NCBI RefSeq assembly: GCF_003534205.1
Contig: NZ_CP011102.1
Coordinates: 1,252,036-1,316,035 of the forward strand
Reading direction: 5' to 3'
DNA: 64,000 nt
Origin: Listeria weihenstephanensis
GTDB taxonomy: Bacteria; Bacillota; Bacilli; Lactobacillales; Listeriaceae
Below, piece by piece: positions 52,256 through 61,006 of this stretch (its first letter is position 1; every line of letters begins with the position of its first letter). The notes below the pieces were generated by a model, which did not search any database, was not told the DNA's origin, and worked only from the letters and a program-made list of their open reading frames with translations. The position numbers were made by a program, and so were the translations under genes.

Positions 52256-52259
52256 CATC

Positions 52260-52511
52260 TCAATTTATATTTTTTTCTATTAAACGTTTCCCTTTTGGTG
52301 TAATGTGATACGTGATGTCTTCCAAGTGATACACTCGAAAAACATAGCCATAACTTTCTAATGTGTAGAGAACGGTCAAAATGATATCTTTACTTAAATT
52401 CGTTTTTCTCTCTATTTGGCTACTCGCTTTGTTGAAATTTGTGAGTGACAACCCACCATCTTCCAATTGAGTTAAGATGGTAGTAAGGTGTTTGTTTATA
52501 TTTTTCTTCAT
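52260..52511 (-). CDS. Small winged-helix-like protein
   Basis: An 83-residue protein: helix ILTQLEDGGLSLTNFNKAS, shown by LTNFNKA; a recognition-like helix in NLSKDIILTVLYTLESYGY, shown by LYTLESYGY; and a two-strand wing ending YHITPKGKRLIEKN. This layout is common in PadR/phage-type small regulators. ATG at 52511 lies after GAGGTG. It is divergent from the liaIH-like pair across a 438-bp gap, so it might regulate it. No named family is claimed. Confidence 0.65.
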   Translation of the reverse strand: MKKNINKHLTTILTQLEDGGLSLTNFNKASSQIERKTNLSKDIILTVLYTLESYGYVFRVYHLEDITYHITPKGKRLIEKNIN

Positions 52512-52949
52512 TTCCCCTTCACCTCTATTTCTATTCATCCCATAAAAGCATTCTCGTACACATCAGAAAATTAGTTTATTTTGCTCATTTAAAAATCGCC
52601 CCCCCATCGCTTTAGAATCAGTTCTATAGACAATTATCACCCCCCTAAATGAGTATAACCCTTGTATAGAAAAATTAAAAATCAGAATCCAAAGACAGTG
52701 TCATATTCACGTCAAAAATATCACTTTTTTGAAATAGTACGTAAAAAGAAACATAATTAAGTCTAGTAAGTTAATACAAGCTTTGATATAGTAGGAAGTG
52801 GAATATAAGTATGAAGAAGCGCTGTTGTGTTGTCTCAAAATGATAGGCAGTAGGACTCTAGTTGTAGGGAAAGTTCCAACCCGAGTAGCTTACTCAAAAG
52901 ACGAAACTATTTTATGATAGTTGTATAGTAAAGCAAGGAGGACATAATC
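52512..52949 (+). promoter_or_regulatory. Regulatory gap upstream of the liaIH-like operon
   Basis: No gene is visible. Near its right end GAGTA-GCT-TACTC (52891-52903 region) forms an inverted repeat that overlaps a possible -35 (CTTACT). A TATGAT -10 lies 18 bases on. This could be the response-regulator site for cell-envelope stress. C-rich patches (CCCCCCC near 52599) stand out against the AT-rich background. Confidence 0.35.
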
Positions 52950-53249
52950 ATGAGAGGAATTATAATCGGCGTTTTAGTCGCAGCACTCATCATAGCAATC
53001 ATTGTTTTCCTTTGGCCCGCGATTATGGCGGCGCTCGGAGCTGGACTCGGTTACTGGGCTCTAAGACAATGGACGATAGCAAACAGTGTTGGAGAAAAGA
53101 TTTTATACGGCGTACTTATCGGTGTCGGGGCATTCATCATCTTGACGAACTTATCTGGCGTTATTACCGTAGCCATTGTTGTAGCATTGATTTACTTCTT
53201 AACGAGAAATAAGCGCAAAAACACAAACCCGAATACATTTGACTATTGA
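52950..53249 (+). CDS. LiaI-like small membrane protein
   Basis: A 99-residue protein with two to three hydrophobic helices (about 1-30, 52-84), a short polar segment between and a basic end (RNKRKNTN). It precedes a PspA/LiaH homologue by 30 bp. In L. monocytogenes the corresponding pair lmo0954-lmo0955 is strongly induced through LiaSR by cell-wall antibiotics. A membrane-anchor role for LiaH is likely. Strong ribosome-binding site GGAGG. Confidence 0.8.
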   Translation: MRGIIIGVLVAALIIAIIVFLWPAIMAALGAGLGYWALRQWTIANSVGEKILYGVLIGVGAFIILTNLSGVITVAIVVALIYFLTRNKRKNTNPNTFDY

Positions 53250-53278
53250 TATATACTAAACAATTGGAGGAAATAACA

Positions 53279-54148
53279 ATGACAAACTTCTTAAACAAAT
53301 TCAAACAAGCTGTAAATAATGACTGGGATGCAATGAAAGAAAAACGTGAAGAAAAGAAACGCAATTCAGTATCCTATTATCTAGATCAAACGAAAAAAGA
53401 AATGAAAGATATTGAACGTGCTGTGGACAAACAACGTGAATTGAAATCTCTATTCTATAAAGAATGCACAGAAATTGAGAAATATATCGAAAAACGTGAG
53501 CATCAAGCAAAAATTGCGGAAGAAGCTGGCGAAGAAAAATTAGCTAACTTTGCGAAAGAGGAAGTAGCACAATATAAGGAACAACTTAAAACAACAGAGG
53601 ATCATTACCAAAATGCAACGGAGCAACTAGACAAATTAGAAATGCGGATGCACGAAATGCGTTTGAAATGGAAGAACTTGAAAACACAATACTTGGCTGA
53701 AACGGCTGAGAAAAACGCATCAGAAACTGCTGAAAAAATGGATAAAGTTATCCACGACATGAGCTGGGGAAGCGTGACAGACTACCACGAAGCGCAAAAA
53801 CAACGCGACCTTGCAGATACTGCTAAAAAACAAGCGGACATGACAAGTGAACTTTCACAAACATTTGATGAATTAATGGCAGAACTAGAGAAGAAAACAG
53901 CAAAAGGTAAAGAAGCAATCAAAGGAAAAACACAAGATTTTACGCAAATGGTAGATGAAATTATCGAACGTGAAAAACAAAACTTCAAGAAAAAAGACAA
54001 TGCTTCGATGGAAGAAATGCTGGATGATCTAGAGCGTGAAGCGAACAAACAAGCGAAGGCGGACAAAAAAGCAGAAGAAAAAGAAGTCCTCATTCCTGAA
54101 CTTGAAGAGAAAGACACGCAACCAGAAGATAAAAAAGAGCAAGAATAA
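53279..54148 (+). CDS. PspA/IM30 family envelope-stress protein (LiaH-like)
   Basis: A 289-residue almost entirely coiled-coil protein: an amphipathic start (NFLNKFKQAVNNDWDAM), long charged helices from about 30-215, and an extra acidic/basic tail (about 220-289) longer than in typical PspA. PspA/LiaH proteins assemble into rings or rods that protect the membrane under stress. GGAGG precedes the ATG. It forms an operon with the upstream small membrane protein. Confidence 0.88.
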   Translation: MTNFLNKFKQAVNNDWDAMKEKREEKKRNSVSYYLDQTKKEMKDIERAVDKQRELKSLFYKECTEIEKYIEKREHQAKIAEEAGEEKLANFAKEEVAQYKEQLKTTEDHYQNATEQLDKLEMRMHEMRLKWKNLKTQYLAETAEKNASETAEKMDKVIHDMSWGSVTDYHEAQKQRDLADTAKKQADMTSELSQTFDELMAELEKKTAKGKEAIKGKTQDFTQMVDEIIEREKQNFKKKDNASMEEMLDDLEREANKQAKADKKAEEKEVLIPELEEKDTQPEDKKEQE

Positions 54149-54150
54149 AT

Positions 54151-54204
54151 AAAAAAGACTAGCTATCATTTCTGAAACTTGGAACTGATAGCTAGTCTTT
54201 TTTT
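54151..54204 (+). terminator. Terminator of the liaIH-like operon
   Basis: AAGACTAGCTATCA / TGATAGCTAGTCTT perfect stem with a 19-base loop and seven T. Confidence 0.9.
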
Positions 54205-54247
54205 GCATATTAATTTCAAATTTGGGTAAACAAAGAACGTAAAGAGG

Positions 54248-54290
54248 TTGCATTTTTTTAAATAAGTTGTATAATAATTGGTATAGACCA
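54248..54290 (+). promoter_or_regulatory. nagAB promoter with NagR (dre) operator
   Basis: TTGCAT (54248-54253), 16-base spacer, TATAAT (54270-54275). Just downstream TGGTATAGACCA (54279-54290) differs at one base from the DasR/NagR dre consensus TGGTCTAGACCA. Binding by the GntR regulator encoded after nagB is expected, relieved by glucosamine-6-phosphate. Confidence 0.8.
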
Positions 54291-54313
54291 GTTGTAGAAG
54301 GGATGATTTTATA

Positions 54314-55450
54314 ATGACTTCAAAAGTAATCAAGAACGCAGTAATATACACAGGCGAATCTGTTATCGCGGAGGGTTTTGTAAGGTTCGATAAAGAAGTT
54401 ACTGAAGTAGGACCTATGACGAGCTATCAAGAACAAGCGAATGAAGAAGTGATTGATGCAAAAGGTCAAAAATTAGTACCAGGATTTATCGACGTCCATA
54501 CACATGGTGGTTATAGCTTTGACGTTATGGATGCCGATCCTGAGAAATTGAAAAAACAAATGCATAAAATGATCGGAGAAGGACTTACAACTATTTTTCC
54601 GACGACGATGACGCAATCCAATGAAAACATTGAAAAAGCATTGCGTGTGATTGACGAAGTTGCCAAGGAAGTTCCTGTAATCGGTGGTATTCACTTAGAA
54701 GGGCCGTTCGTGTCGCCAGTGTTTAAAGGAGCGCAACCAGAAGAATATATTACAGAACCTGATTTAGAACTTTTCAAAAAATGGTATAAAGCGAGTGGGG
54801 AACGTATTAAATTAGTGACCTATGCGCCAGAACATAGTACTTCTCCGGCTTTTGAAGATTTGTGTATTGAACTTGGTGTGGTGCCTTCTGTCGGGCATTC
54901 TAATGCTTGTCGCGCGCAGTTGATTCATAGTAAAGCGAGTCACGCGACGCATATGTATAATGCATGTCGTCCGCTACATCATCGTGAGCCTGGTGTTGTC
55001 GGTCATGTGATGCTAGAGAAAAATATTCAAGCGGAGCTGATTGTCGATGGCATCCATGTGCATCCGGATATGATTAAATTGGCGTATAACGTGAAGGGTT
55101 CAGAGCACATTAATATTATTACGGATTCAATGCGTGCCAAAGGAATGCCGGATGGTGATTATGAACTTGGTGGTCAAAAAGTTTATGTGAAAGATCGCCA
55201 AGCACGTTTAGAAGATGGAACGTTGGCTGGAAGTGTACTCAAATATGATGATGCTTTCCGTAACATGATTAAATTCGCTGGTTGCACGATGGAAGAAGCT
55301 GTTCTGATGTCATCGGTTAACCAAGCTAAAGAGTTTAAATTAGATAAAAAAGGTGGCATTGCAGTTGGAAAAGATGCTGACTTTAACCTTTTGAATGATG
55401 CGCTAGAAATTCAAGCAACCTATTCATTCGGTGAAAAACATATTAACTAA
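54314..55450 (+). CDS. nagA: N-acetylglucosamine-6-phosphate deacetylase NagA
   Basis: Converts GlcNAc-6-P to glucosamine-6-P and acetate. The 378-residue amidohydrolase has the metal motif VDVHTHGGY variant FIDVHTHGGYSFD (about 58-70), HLEGPFVSP (about 130), SVGHSNA, ATHMYNA and the catalytic Asp in NIITDSMRAKG. Length normal. First gene after the dre operator; nagB follows within 20 bp. Confidence 0.96.
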   Translation: MTSKVIKNAVIYTGESVIAEGFVRFDKEVTEVGPMTSYQEQANEEVIDAKGQKLVPGFIDVHTHGGYSFDVMDADPEKLKKQMHKMIGEGLTTIFPTTMTQSNENIEKALRVIDEVAKEVPVIGGIHLEGPFVSPVFKGAQPEEYITEPDLELFKKWYKASGERIKLVTYAPEHSTSPAFEDLCIELGVVPSVGHSNACRAQLIHSKASHATHMYNACRPLHHREPGVVGHVMLEKNIQAELIVDGIHVHPDMIKLAYNVKGSEHINIITDSMRAKGMPDGDYELGGQKVYVKDRQARLEDGTLAGSVLKYDDAFRNMIKFAGCTMEEAVLMSSVNQAKEFKLDKKGGIAVGKDADFNLLNDALEIQATYSFGEKHIN

Positions 55451-55466
55451 TAGGAGGAAATCAAAC

Positions 55467-56171
55467 ATGAACATTATTATTAAAGATACAAAAGCAGAAG
55501 CATCAAAAGAAGCTTTCCAAATCATTGAGAAAGCCATTAAATCAGGTGAAGCTAAAACACTTGGCTTAGCAACAGGAAGTACACCGACGGATCTATATAA
55601 AGAGTTTGTGAATAGTGATGTGGATACATCGGAACTTGTCTCTGTAAACTTAGATGAGTACGTGGGGTTAGCAGCAGACGATCCAAATAGCTACAACTAC
55701 TATATGAACGATGTCCTTTTTTCGAAAAAGAAATTTAAAGAGAGCTATTTGCCAGACGGTTTAGCGACAGATGCTGAGGCGGAATGCGCACGTTACGAAC
55801 AAGTTCTAGCGGATCACCCTATTGATATTCAAGTACTTGGAATTGGTACAAACGCGCATATCGGTTTTAACGAACCAGGCACACCGTTTGAAACACCAAC
55901 GCATAAAGTATTGTTGACAGAATCTACACGTGAGTCGAATAAAATTTATTTTGACCGTGAAGAAGACGTACCAACACATGCGTATTCGATGGGAATTAAA
56001 TCAATTATGGGCGCTAAAAAAATCATTTTACTAGCATTTGGTGCGAATAAAGCACAAGCAATCAAAGATACAGTGGAAGGCAAAGTGGACGTTAGCATTC
56101 CAGCTTCTGTTTTACAAAACCACCCTGATGTAACGATTGTTGTCGATAAAGACGCAGCATCTCTTTTATAA
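55467..56171 (+). CDS. nagB: Glucosamine-6-phosphate deaminase NagB
   Basis: Converts glucosamine-6-P to fructose-6-P and ammonia, joining amino-sugar catabolism to glycolysis. The 234-residue product shows GLATGSTPTDLY (substrate loop), NLDEYVGL, LGIGTNAHIGFNEPG and the catalytic HAYSMGIKSI. It lacks the C-terminal allosteric lid of E. coli NagB, as usual in Firmicutes. ATG after GGAGG; a reading 12 codons longer overlaps nagA and is unlikely. Confidence 0.96.
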   Translation: MNIIIKDTKAEASKEAFQIIEKAIKSGEAKTLGLATGSTPTDLYKEFVNSDVDTSELVSVNLDEYVGLAADDPNSYNYYMNDVLFSKKKFKESYLPDGLATDAEAECARYEQVLADHPIDIQVLGIGTNAHIGFNEPGTPFETPTHKVLLTESTRESNKIYFDREEDVPTHAYSMGIKSIMGAKKIILLAFGANKAQAIKDTVEGKVDVSIPASVLQNHPDVTIVVDKDAASLL

Positions 56172-56180
56172 AAGAAAAAA

Positions 56181-56225
56181 TGGCACCAAGCGATTCTGTT
56201 TCAGTAGATGGGATAGCTTGGTGCA
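56181..56225 (+). terminator. Terminator of nagAB
   Basis: TGCACCAAGC-type stem: GGCACCAAGC pairs with GCTTGGTGC across a 23-base loop, followed by ATTGTTT. Confidence 0.65.
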
Positions 56226-56281
56226 TTGTTTATGTAGGAATTTTATGTTATACTCACTTCTAAATAAAGAAGGTGGTAAAT

Positions 56282-57004
56282 ATGATAGATAAGTCGTCGG
56301 GGATACCGATTTATATTCAAATTCAAGGTGAGATTAAACAAAAAATTGAAGATGGTATATGGCAAGTTGGGAAGGCAATTCCTGCGGAGCGCCAGTTAGC
56401 CGAAATGTTTCATGTGAGCAGAATGACGGTCCGCCAAGCGATACAGGGCCTTGTTGATGATTCTATTTTACAGCGCCGTGTTGGGGCGGGAACTTTTATT
56501 GCCGAGAAAAAGATGACAGAGCATTTAGAAGCGGTTACAAGTTTTACGAATTTAATGATTCATGAAGGTAAAACGCCATCGTCACGGATTGTTTCTTACG
56601 GGATTAGACCAGCGAGTACGCAAGAGCGAGAGGCGTTGCAGCTTCCTGAAAATAGTAATGTCATGAAAATAGAACGTATCCGGTACGGTGATAAAATACC
56701 GATTTTGTTTGAAGTGGTGGTTGTTCCTGAAAATATCGCGTCACTATTGAATAAAGAAGATATCATGGATTCATTATATGAAGCTATTTTATCCAAACTA
56801 GGTCAGAATATTGGCGAAGCGGAACAAATCATGGAAGCCGCGCTAGTGTCCGAAAAGGTGGCACCGTATTTAGATGTGAAGATGGGATCACCAGTAATGA
56901 AACTGCGCCAGATCACATTTTTACAAGATGGTAGGCCGTTTGAATTTACACGTTCGCAATATGTTGGGAATCGATTCCAATTTGTTGCGAGAGTAAAACA
57001 ATAG
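56282..57004 (+). CDS. nagR: GntR/HutC-family repressor NagR (YvoA-like)
   Basis: A 240-residue regulator with N-terminal winged helix (AIPAERQLAEMFHVSRMTVRQAI, keyed by PAERQLAEMF and SRMTVRQAI at about 35-58) and C-terminal UTRA effector domain (YGIRPAST..., VVVPENIASLL, PFEFTRSQYVG). Glucosamine-6-P is the likely ligand. ATG follows AAGGTGG. It sits after a terminator, with probable own promoter (TATACT near 56250), and would act on the dre site upstream of nagA. Confidence 0.92.
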   Translation: MIDKSSGIPIYIQIQGEIKQKIEDGIWQVGKAIPAERQLAEMFHVSRMTVRQAIQGLVDDSILQRRVGAGTFIAEKKMTEHLEAVTSFTNLMIHEGKTPSSRIVSYGIRPASTQEREALQLPENSNVMKIERIRYGDKIPILFEVVVVPENIASLLNKEDIMDSLYEAILSKLGQNIGEAEQIMEAALVSEKVAPYLDVKMGSPVMKLRQITFLQDGRPFEFTRSQYVGNRFQFVARVKQ

Positions 57005-57133
57005 AAATAGACAGAGTAATTGGAGCATAGAAATGTGTTCTGGTTGCTCTTTTTTAGGCAAAATAATTCCGTAAAAAAGAGGGGCGTGGTATCTTAGAGG
57101 ACAGAGAGTGAAATGTGGAGGAGGAATTTGTGC

Positions 57134-58744
57134 GTGAAGAAATGGAGTTTATGGGGCATTAGCTTATTTGCAGTTGTGCTGTTCTTGTTTACTTCGCCAA
57201 CAGCCGTTGAGGCACATGCGTATTTGCAAAGTTCGAATCCTGCAGATCAGTCGGAACTTGCCAAATCACCAGACAAAGTGGTGTTGACTTTTACGGAGAT
57301 GATCCAAAATGAATATCCTTCTATTATTGTGCGAGATTCGGAAGGGAAACGTGTCGAGGATGGAAAAGCGTATATCAACAAGGAGAACGATCATGTTGTG
57401 GAAGTCGGTCTCGCGAGTTCGCTTCCAGCAGATATTTATAGTGCGGAGTGGCGTGTCGTTTCAGCAGATGGGCATCCTGTTTCTGGTGTTATTTCTTTTA
57501 AAATAGGGAACGTAGATAAGAACTTTACAGCAAGTGCGGTGGGGAAAAGCGATAGTTCTTCTTGGCCAAGTACACTTGTGAAGGTAATCTTGTACATAGG
57601 TTTTAGTGTAGTGGCAGGAGTTCTGCTGTTTTATATCGCTTTATATCGTGGAAAAGTAGATGAAAAACTGCGTAGGAGAACTGTTCAAGCATTGACTGTT
57701 GGAATTGGATTGTTGCTGATTGGCTTCTTGTTATTTTTGCCGGTACAAGTTCAAATTTATACGGGTGGAAATGGTTTGGATTTTGATGCGATGAAGCAGT
57801 TGATTCAAACCTCAACGATTGGACACTTGTGGCTGATTCAGCTGGGTTCGCTATTATTGCTGATTGTGAGTTTTGTCGTGATAATTCGAAAACAGTGGAT
57901 GGAGCGCGTATGGATTTGGCTCGTATCACTTTGCTTTTTCTTGGTGATTTTATTTGCGAAAGCGATGCAGGGTCATGCGGCTGGTAGTCCTGATAAGACA
58001 ATCGCGATTCCGATGGATTTCTTGCATCTCCTCAGCGCCTCGGCGTGGGTTGGTGGCATTTTAGTCCTGTTTTTCTTGTTGGCGAAGCAGAAACTGGCGA
58101 AGGAGACTTGGAATCGGTTTAGTCCTTATGCAGCGGGATTTGTCGCGGTAATTATCGTTAGTGGGCTGCTGATGAGTGTCATGAATATTGGCTCGATGAC
58201 AAAGCTATTCACAACGGAATATGGGAAGGTTATTTTGCTAAAAGTGGCGCTTTTTCTAGTCATGGGTGCGCTGGGTTTGGTACATTATTTGTATATGCGA
58301 CAAACGGGGCGGCAACTGTCCGCGAAAACGATTATCGCAGAGTTTGGCATTGGTATCGCAATTTTAGGTGTAGCAGCCTTTTTAACAAATGTTCAAACGC
58401 CACCACCAGCGCCGCCAGAAGCTTTTTCTGAGAAGGTAGCGGTGAAATCGGGTTATGTCACTTTGAAAATTGCACCGGCGATTGTGGGTGAAAACACGTT
58501 TATGGTCGTATTTACGGATGAGGATGGGCAAGTACGTTCAGATTTCCAACAAGTGAGGTTAACAGCTGTTCCAAATGGTGGAAAGAAGGAAAGTGAGTTT
58601 CAAGCGGTCAAAGATAAACAAGACGTATATGTGGCCACTGGTTTGTATTTGAATGCGACGGGACGCTGGGAAATAAAGATTCACGCACTTGGAAATGATT
58701 TTTCAGAGATAGATACAAGTTTTACCATCAAAATAAAACAGTAG
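57134..58744 (+). CDS. CopC-CopD fusion copper protein (YcnJ-like)
   Basis: A 536-residue copper-handling membrane protein. After a signal sequence (about 1-25) cleaved before HAYLQSSNP comes a CopC domain with the N-terminal copper His and a second site at DGHPVSG (about 110). A CopD domain with about eight membrane helices follows, containing conserved His residues (GHAAG, LVHYLYM). A soluble C-terminal domain (about 420-536) ends it, as in B. subtilis YcnJ. GTG 57134 follows GGAGGAGG at nine bases. Operonic with ycnI-like and DUF4870 genes. Confidence 0.88.
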   Translation: MKKWSLWGISLFAVVLFLFTSPTAVEAHAYLQSSNPADQSELAKSPDKVVLTFTEMIQNEYPSIIVRDSEGKRVEDGKAYINKENDHVVEVGLASSLPADIYSAEWRVVSADGHPVSGVISFKIGNVDKNFTASAVGKSDSSSWPSTLVKVILYIGFSVVAGVLLFYIALYRGKVDEKLRRRTVQALTVGIGLLLIGFLLFLPVQVQIYTGGNGLDFDAMKQLIQTSTIGHLWLIQLGSLLLLIVSFVVIIRKQWMERVWIWLVSLCFFLVILFAKAMQGHAAGSPDKTIAIPMDFLHLLSASAWVGGILVLFFLLAKQKLAKETWNRFSPYAAGFVAVIIVSGLLMSVMNIGSMTKLFTTEYGKVILLKVALFLVMGALGLVHYLYMRQTGRQLSAKTIIAEFGIGIAILGVAAFLTNVQTPPPAPPEAFSEKVAVKSGYVTLKIAPAIVGENTFMVVFTDEDGQVRSDFQQVRLTAVPNGGKKESEFQAVKDKQDVYVATGLYLNATGRWEIKIHALGNDFSEIDTSFTIKIKQ

Positions 58745-58757
58745 GGGAGTTTTTGAT

Positions 58758-59369
58758 ATGAAGAAATTAATTGGCGTTTTAATGGCGGGCTTGATGCTCG
58801 TAGTATCACCAGTATTGGCTAGTGCACATGTGAGTGTGGCACCAACGGAATCGACGACGGGAGCTTGGGAGACATATACGGTGAAAGTACCAGTCGAAAA
58901 AGATAGCGCAACGATCAAGCTTGTCGTTAAAATTCCGACGGGTGTCGCATTTCAATCGTATGAGCCTGTTCCTGGTTGGAATGTGGCAGTGAACAAGGCG
59001 GATAGTACGGTAACCTGGACGGCTGCTGGGAAAGGCATTCAAAATGGTGAGTTCCAGCGGTTTAGTTTTATAGCGCAGAATCCAGATAAGGCTGGGGCTG
59101 TGAATTGGAATGCGTATCAGTATTACCAAGACGGTTCGATTGTGGAGTGGACAGGGGATGCGGACGCGGATTATCCGCATGCCACAACAACAATTTCAAA
59201 AGCAGCGTCAGAAAGTGCGGCAGATTCTCATGGCAAGAAAGCGACAGAAAGCGATGAAAAAACAGAGGATAGTAAGAATCCATCTGTGGTACAATGGGTT
59301 TCACTGGGGATTGCTATTTTAGCGCTTGTTATTGCTGTGTGGAGTTTTCTTGTGAGACGTAAGAAATAA
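58758..59369 (+). CDS. YcnI-like copper-binding protein (DUF1775)
   Basis: A 203-residue exported, membrane-anchored protein. Signal peptide ends VLASA, so the mature chain starts HVSVAPTES with the N-terminal His that binds Cu in DUF1775 proteins. Conserved Trp residues follow (GAWETY, GWNVAV, VEWTGDADADYP). A Lys/Glu/Ser-rich linker leads to a C-terminal transmembrane helix and a RRKK anchor. It lies 13 bp after the CopCD gene, so both likely act in copper uptake or supply. Confidence 0.9.
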   Translation: MKKLIGVLMAGLMLVVSPVLASAHVSVAPTESTTGAWETYTVKVPVEKDSATIKLVVKIPTGVAFQSYEPVPGWNVAVNKADSTVTWTAAGKGIQNGEFQRFSFIAQNPDKAGAVNWNAYQYYQDGSIVEWTGDADADYPHATTTISKAASESAADSHGKKATESDEKTEDSKNPSVVQWVSLGIAILALVIAVWSFLVRRKK

Positions 59370-59387
59370 CGAGAGGACGGAGAACGA

Positions 59388-59711
59388 ATGAATAAAGATA
59401 AAATATGGGTGATACTATCCTATGCGAGCCATTTCTTTTTACCGGTCATTTTTCCGGCACTCGTATGGATTTTTGTGAAGTCTGATTATGTAAAGCGACA
59501 TGCGAAAACAGTATTTTTAGTAGATTTAGTTCCAACTGCGCTGAATATTTTGTTCCTCATTATCATCGGATTGTACGGTTTTTCAACTGGAGACGAGTCG
59601 GGAATGACGTTTATTGCACTCTTTATGTTGGCTTTGATTCTTGTTATTAATATCGTCATTTTCATTTGGATTATTGTCAGAATTGTGAAGGTCGCTGTAA
59701 ATAAAATATAA
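59388..59711 (+). CDS. DUF4870-type membrane protein
   Basis: A 107-residue protein with three hydrophobic helices and the DUF4870 pattern (LSYASHFFLPVIFPALVWI, then KSDYVKRHAKTVF). It begins 18 bp after the YcnI-like gene, with GAGAGGACGGAG upstream. Function unknown; co-transcription with copper genes may be incidental or functional. Confidence 0.82.
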   Translation: MNKDKIWVILSYASHFFLPVIFPALVWIFVKSDYVKRHAKTVFLVDLVPTALNILFLIIIGLYGFSTGDESGMTFIALFMLALILVINIVIFIWIIVRIVKVAVNKI

Positions 59712-59717
59712 ATAAAG

Positions 59718-59749
59718 GACGCCAGGGCTTGAATGTTCGGCGTTTTTTT
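59718..59749 (+). terminator. Terminator of the copper operon
   Basis: GACGCC / GGCGTT short stem followed by seven T. Confidence 0.55.
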
Positions 59750-59781
59750 GATAGATTGAATGTAGCAGAAGGGGTGAGGAC

Positions 59782-60435
59782 ATGAATGGAAGAGTGGTTG
59801 GTTTAGCAATTGGCGAGCCCGCAGAGATGGAACTGGGCAACGGGAAAAAGATGATGACGGGAATCGTGAAACAACAAGTAGAAAAAGCGATGTTAACGCA
59901 ATATGGTTTTGTTAATGATGGACCGCATAACTTGAGGCATCATGGAGGACCGGATCGGACTGTATGTATCTATCCAGCGGAGCATTATGAACGGTGGAAT
60001 GAACAATTTGGTATTTCTTTGCCGAATGCTGCGTTTGGTGAGAATTTAACTGTAACGGGAATGCTCGAAAAAGATATTTGTATAGGTGATGTGTTTCGAA
60101 TTGGTCAATCGATTATTCAAGTGACAGAAGCGCGTAATCCGTGTAATACAATCGGGAAAAGAAATGAATTATCTGAATTATTCAAAGAAGTTAGAAATAC
60201 CGGCTTTACAGGATATCTTTGTCGAACGATTGAGGTTGGCGAAATTTCTGTGGGCGATAAAGTGGAGTGTATTGAACGGCCAGACGATTTAATAACCGTT
60301 GCTTTTTGTCATGATAAAATTCTTCATGGTCACGGGGACCAAGAAGATTTGATTCGTATTTTGGAAGTAGAGGCGTTGGCGGAGCGCTATCGTTTTGACG
60401 TGGAGACGCGTTTAATTAATATGGTTACATACTAG
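59782..60435 (+). CDS. MOSC-domain protein (YiiM-like)
   Basis: A 217-residue MOSC protein with LRHHGGPDRTVCIYP (about 52-66), FGENLTVTGM (about 92) and the conserved catalytic-type Cys in EARNPCNTIGK (about 117). MOSC proteins act in molybdenum cofactor sulfur chemistry or reduce N-hydroxylated bases (YiiM); a C-terminal 3-alpha domain (LIRILEVEALAERYR) fits the YiiM type. ATG after AAGGGGTGAGG. Monocistronic. Confidence 0.9.
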   Translation: MNGRVVGLAIGEPAEMELGNGKKMMTGIVKQQVEKAMLTQYGFVNDGPHNLRHHGGPDRTVCIYPAEHYERWNEQFGISLPNAAFGENLTVTGMLEKDICIGDVFRIGQSIIQVTEARNPCNTIGKRNELSELFKEVRNTGFTGYLCRTIEVGEISVGDKVECIERPDDLITVAFCHDKILHGHGDQEDLIRILEVEALAERYRFDVETRLINMVTY

Positions 60436-60542
60436 ATGCAGGGATGGCACTTTTCATGTAGAATAGTTTTCTTTTGATTAGGAGCATGGTATAATTGTTG
60501 GGAATGAAAGCGTTATAAATGAATGGGAAGTAGGGATGGAAA

Positions 60543-60953
60543 ATGGCATTAGGTATCTATATTAATATGAAAAACGAAGCACGTGACGCACTATCTTTTT
60601 ATGGAGAAATATTTGGATCAACGTGTACGGATTTAATGACGTATGGCTCGATTCATGATGAGAATGGACCAGAGATGGATGCTAAAACAAAGGAATTAGT
60701 GATGAACGCGAGTCTTGAAATAGAAGGGGACAAAGTGATGTTCTCAGATACACCAGACTTTATGGAGTTTATTCCTGGGAACAACGTGACGTTAGTGCTT
60801 GAAGTGACAGATGCTGATAAATTAACACGTTATTTTGACGCTTTATCAGATGGTGCAACCAAAATAATGCCACTACAAAAAACGTTTTGGTCTGAAAAAT
60901 TTGGTCAATTAACGGATAAGTATGGTGTTGGTTGGTCATTTAATTTAGTATAA
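60543..60953 (+). CDS. VOC superfamily (PhnB-like) protein
   Basis: A 136-residue glyoxalase-fold protein. The pattern YINMKNEARDALSFYGEIFG, shown by EARDALSFYGEIFG, then VMFSDTPDF and FGQLTDKYGVGWSFNL is typical of PhnB-like proteins annotated as 3-demethylubiquinone methyltransferase-like. Metal-binding residues of true glyoxalases are not evident. Function unknown. Confidence 0.88.
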   Translation: MALGIYINMKNEARDALSFYGEIFGSTCTDLMTYGSIHDENGPEMDAKTKELVMNASLEIEGDKVMFSDTPDFMEFIPGNNVTLVLEVTDADKLTRYFDALSDGATKIMPLQKTFWSEKFGQLTDKYGVGWSFNLV

Positions 60954-60964
60954 CAATGGACATA

Positions 60965-61006
60965 AAAATAGGAATCCCCAGCTTCAAGGGAATTCCTATT
61001 TTTTTA
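60965..61006. terminator. Bidirectional terminator
   Basis: AAATAGGAAT-CCC / GGG-AATTCCTATTT stem with T-runs, between the VOC and channel genes. Confidence 0.85.
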
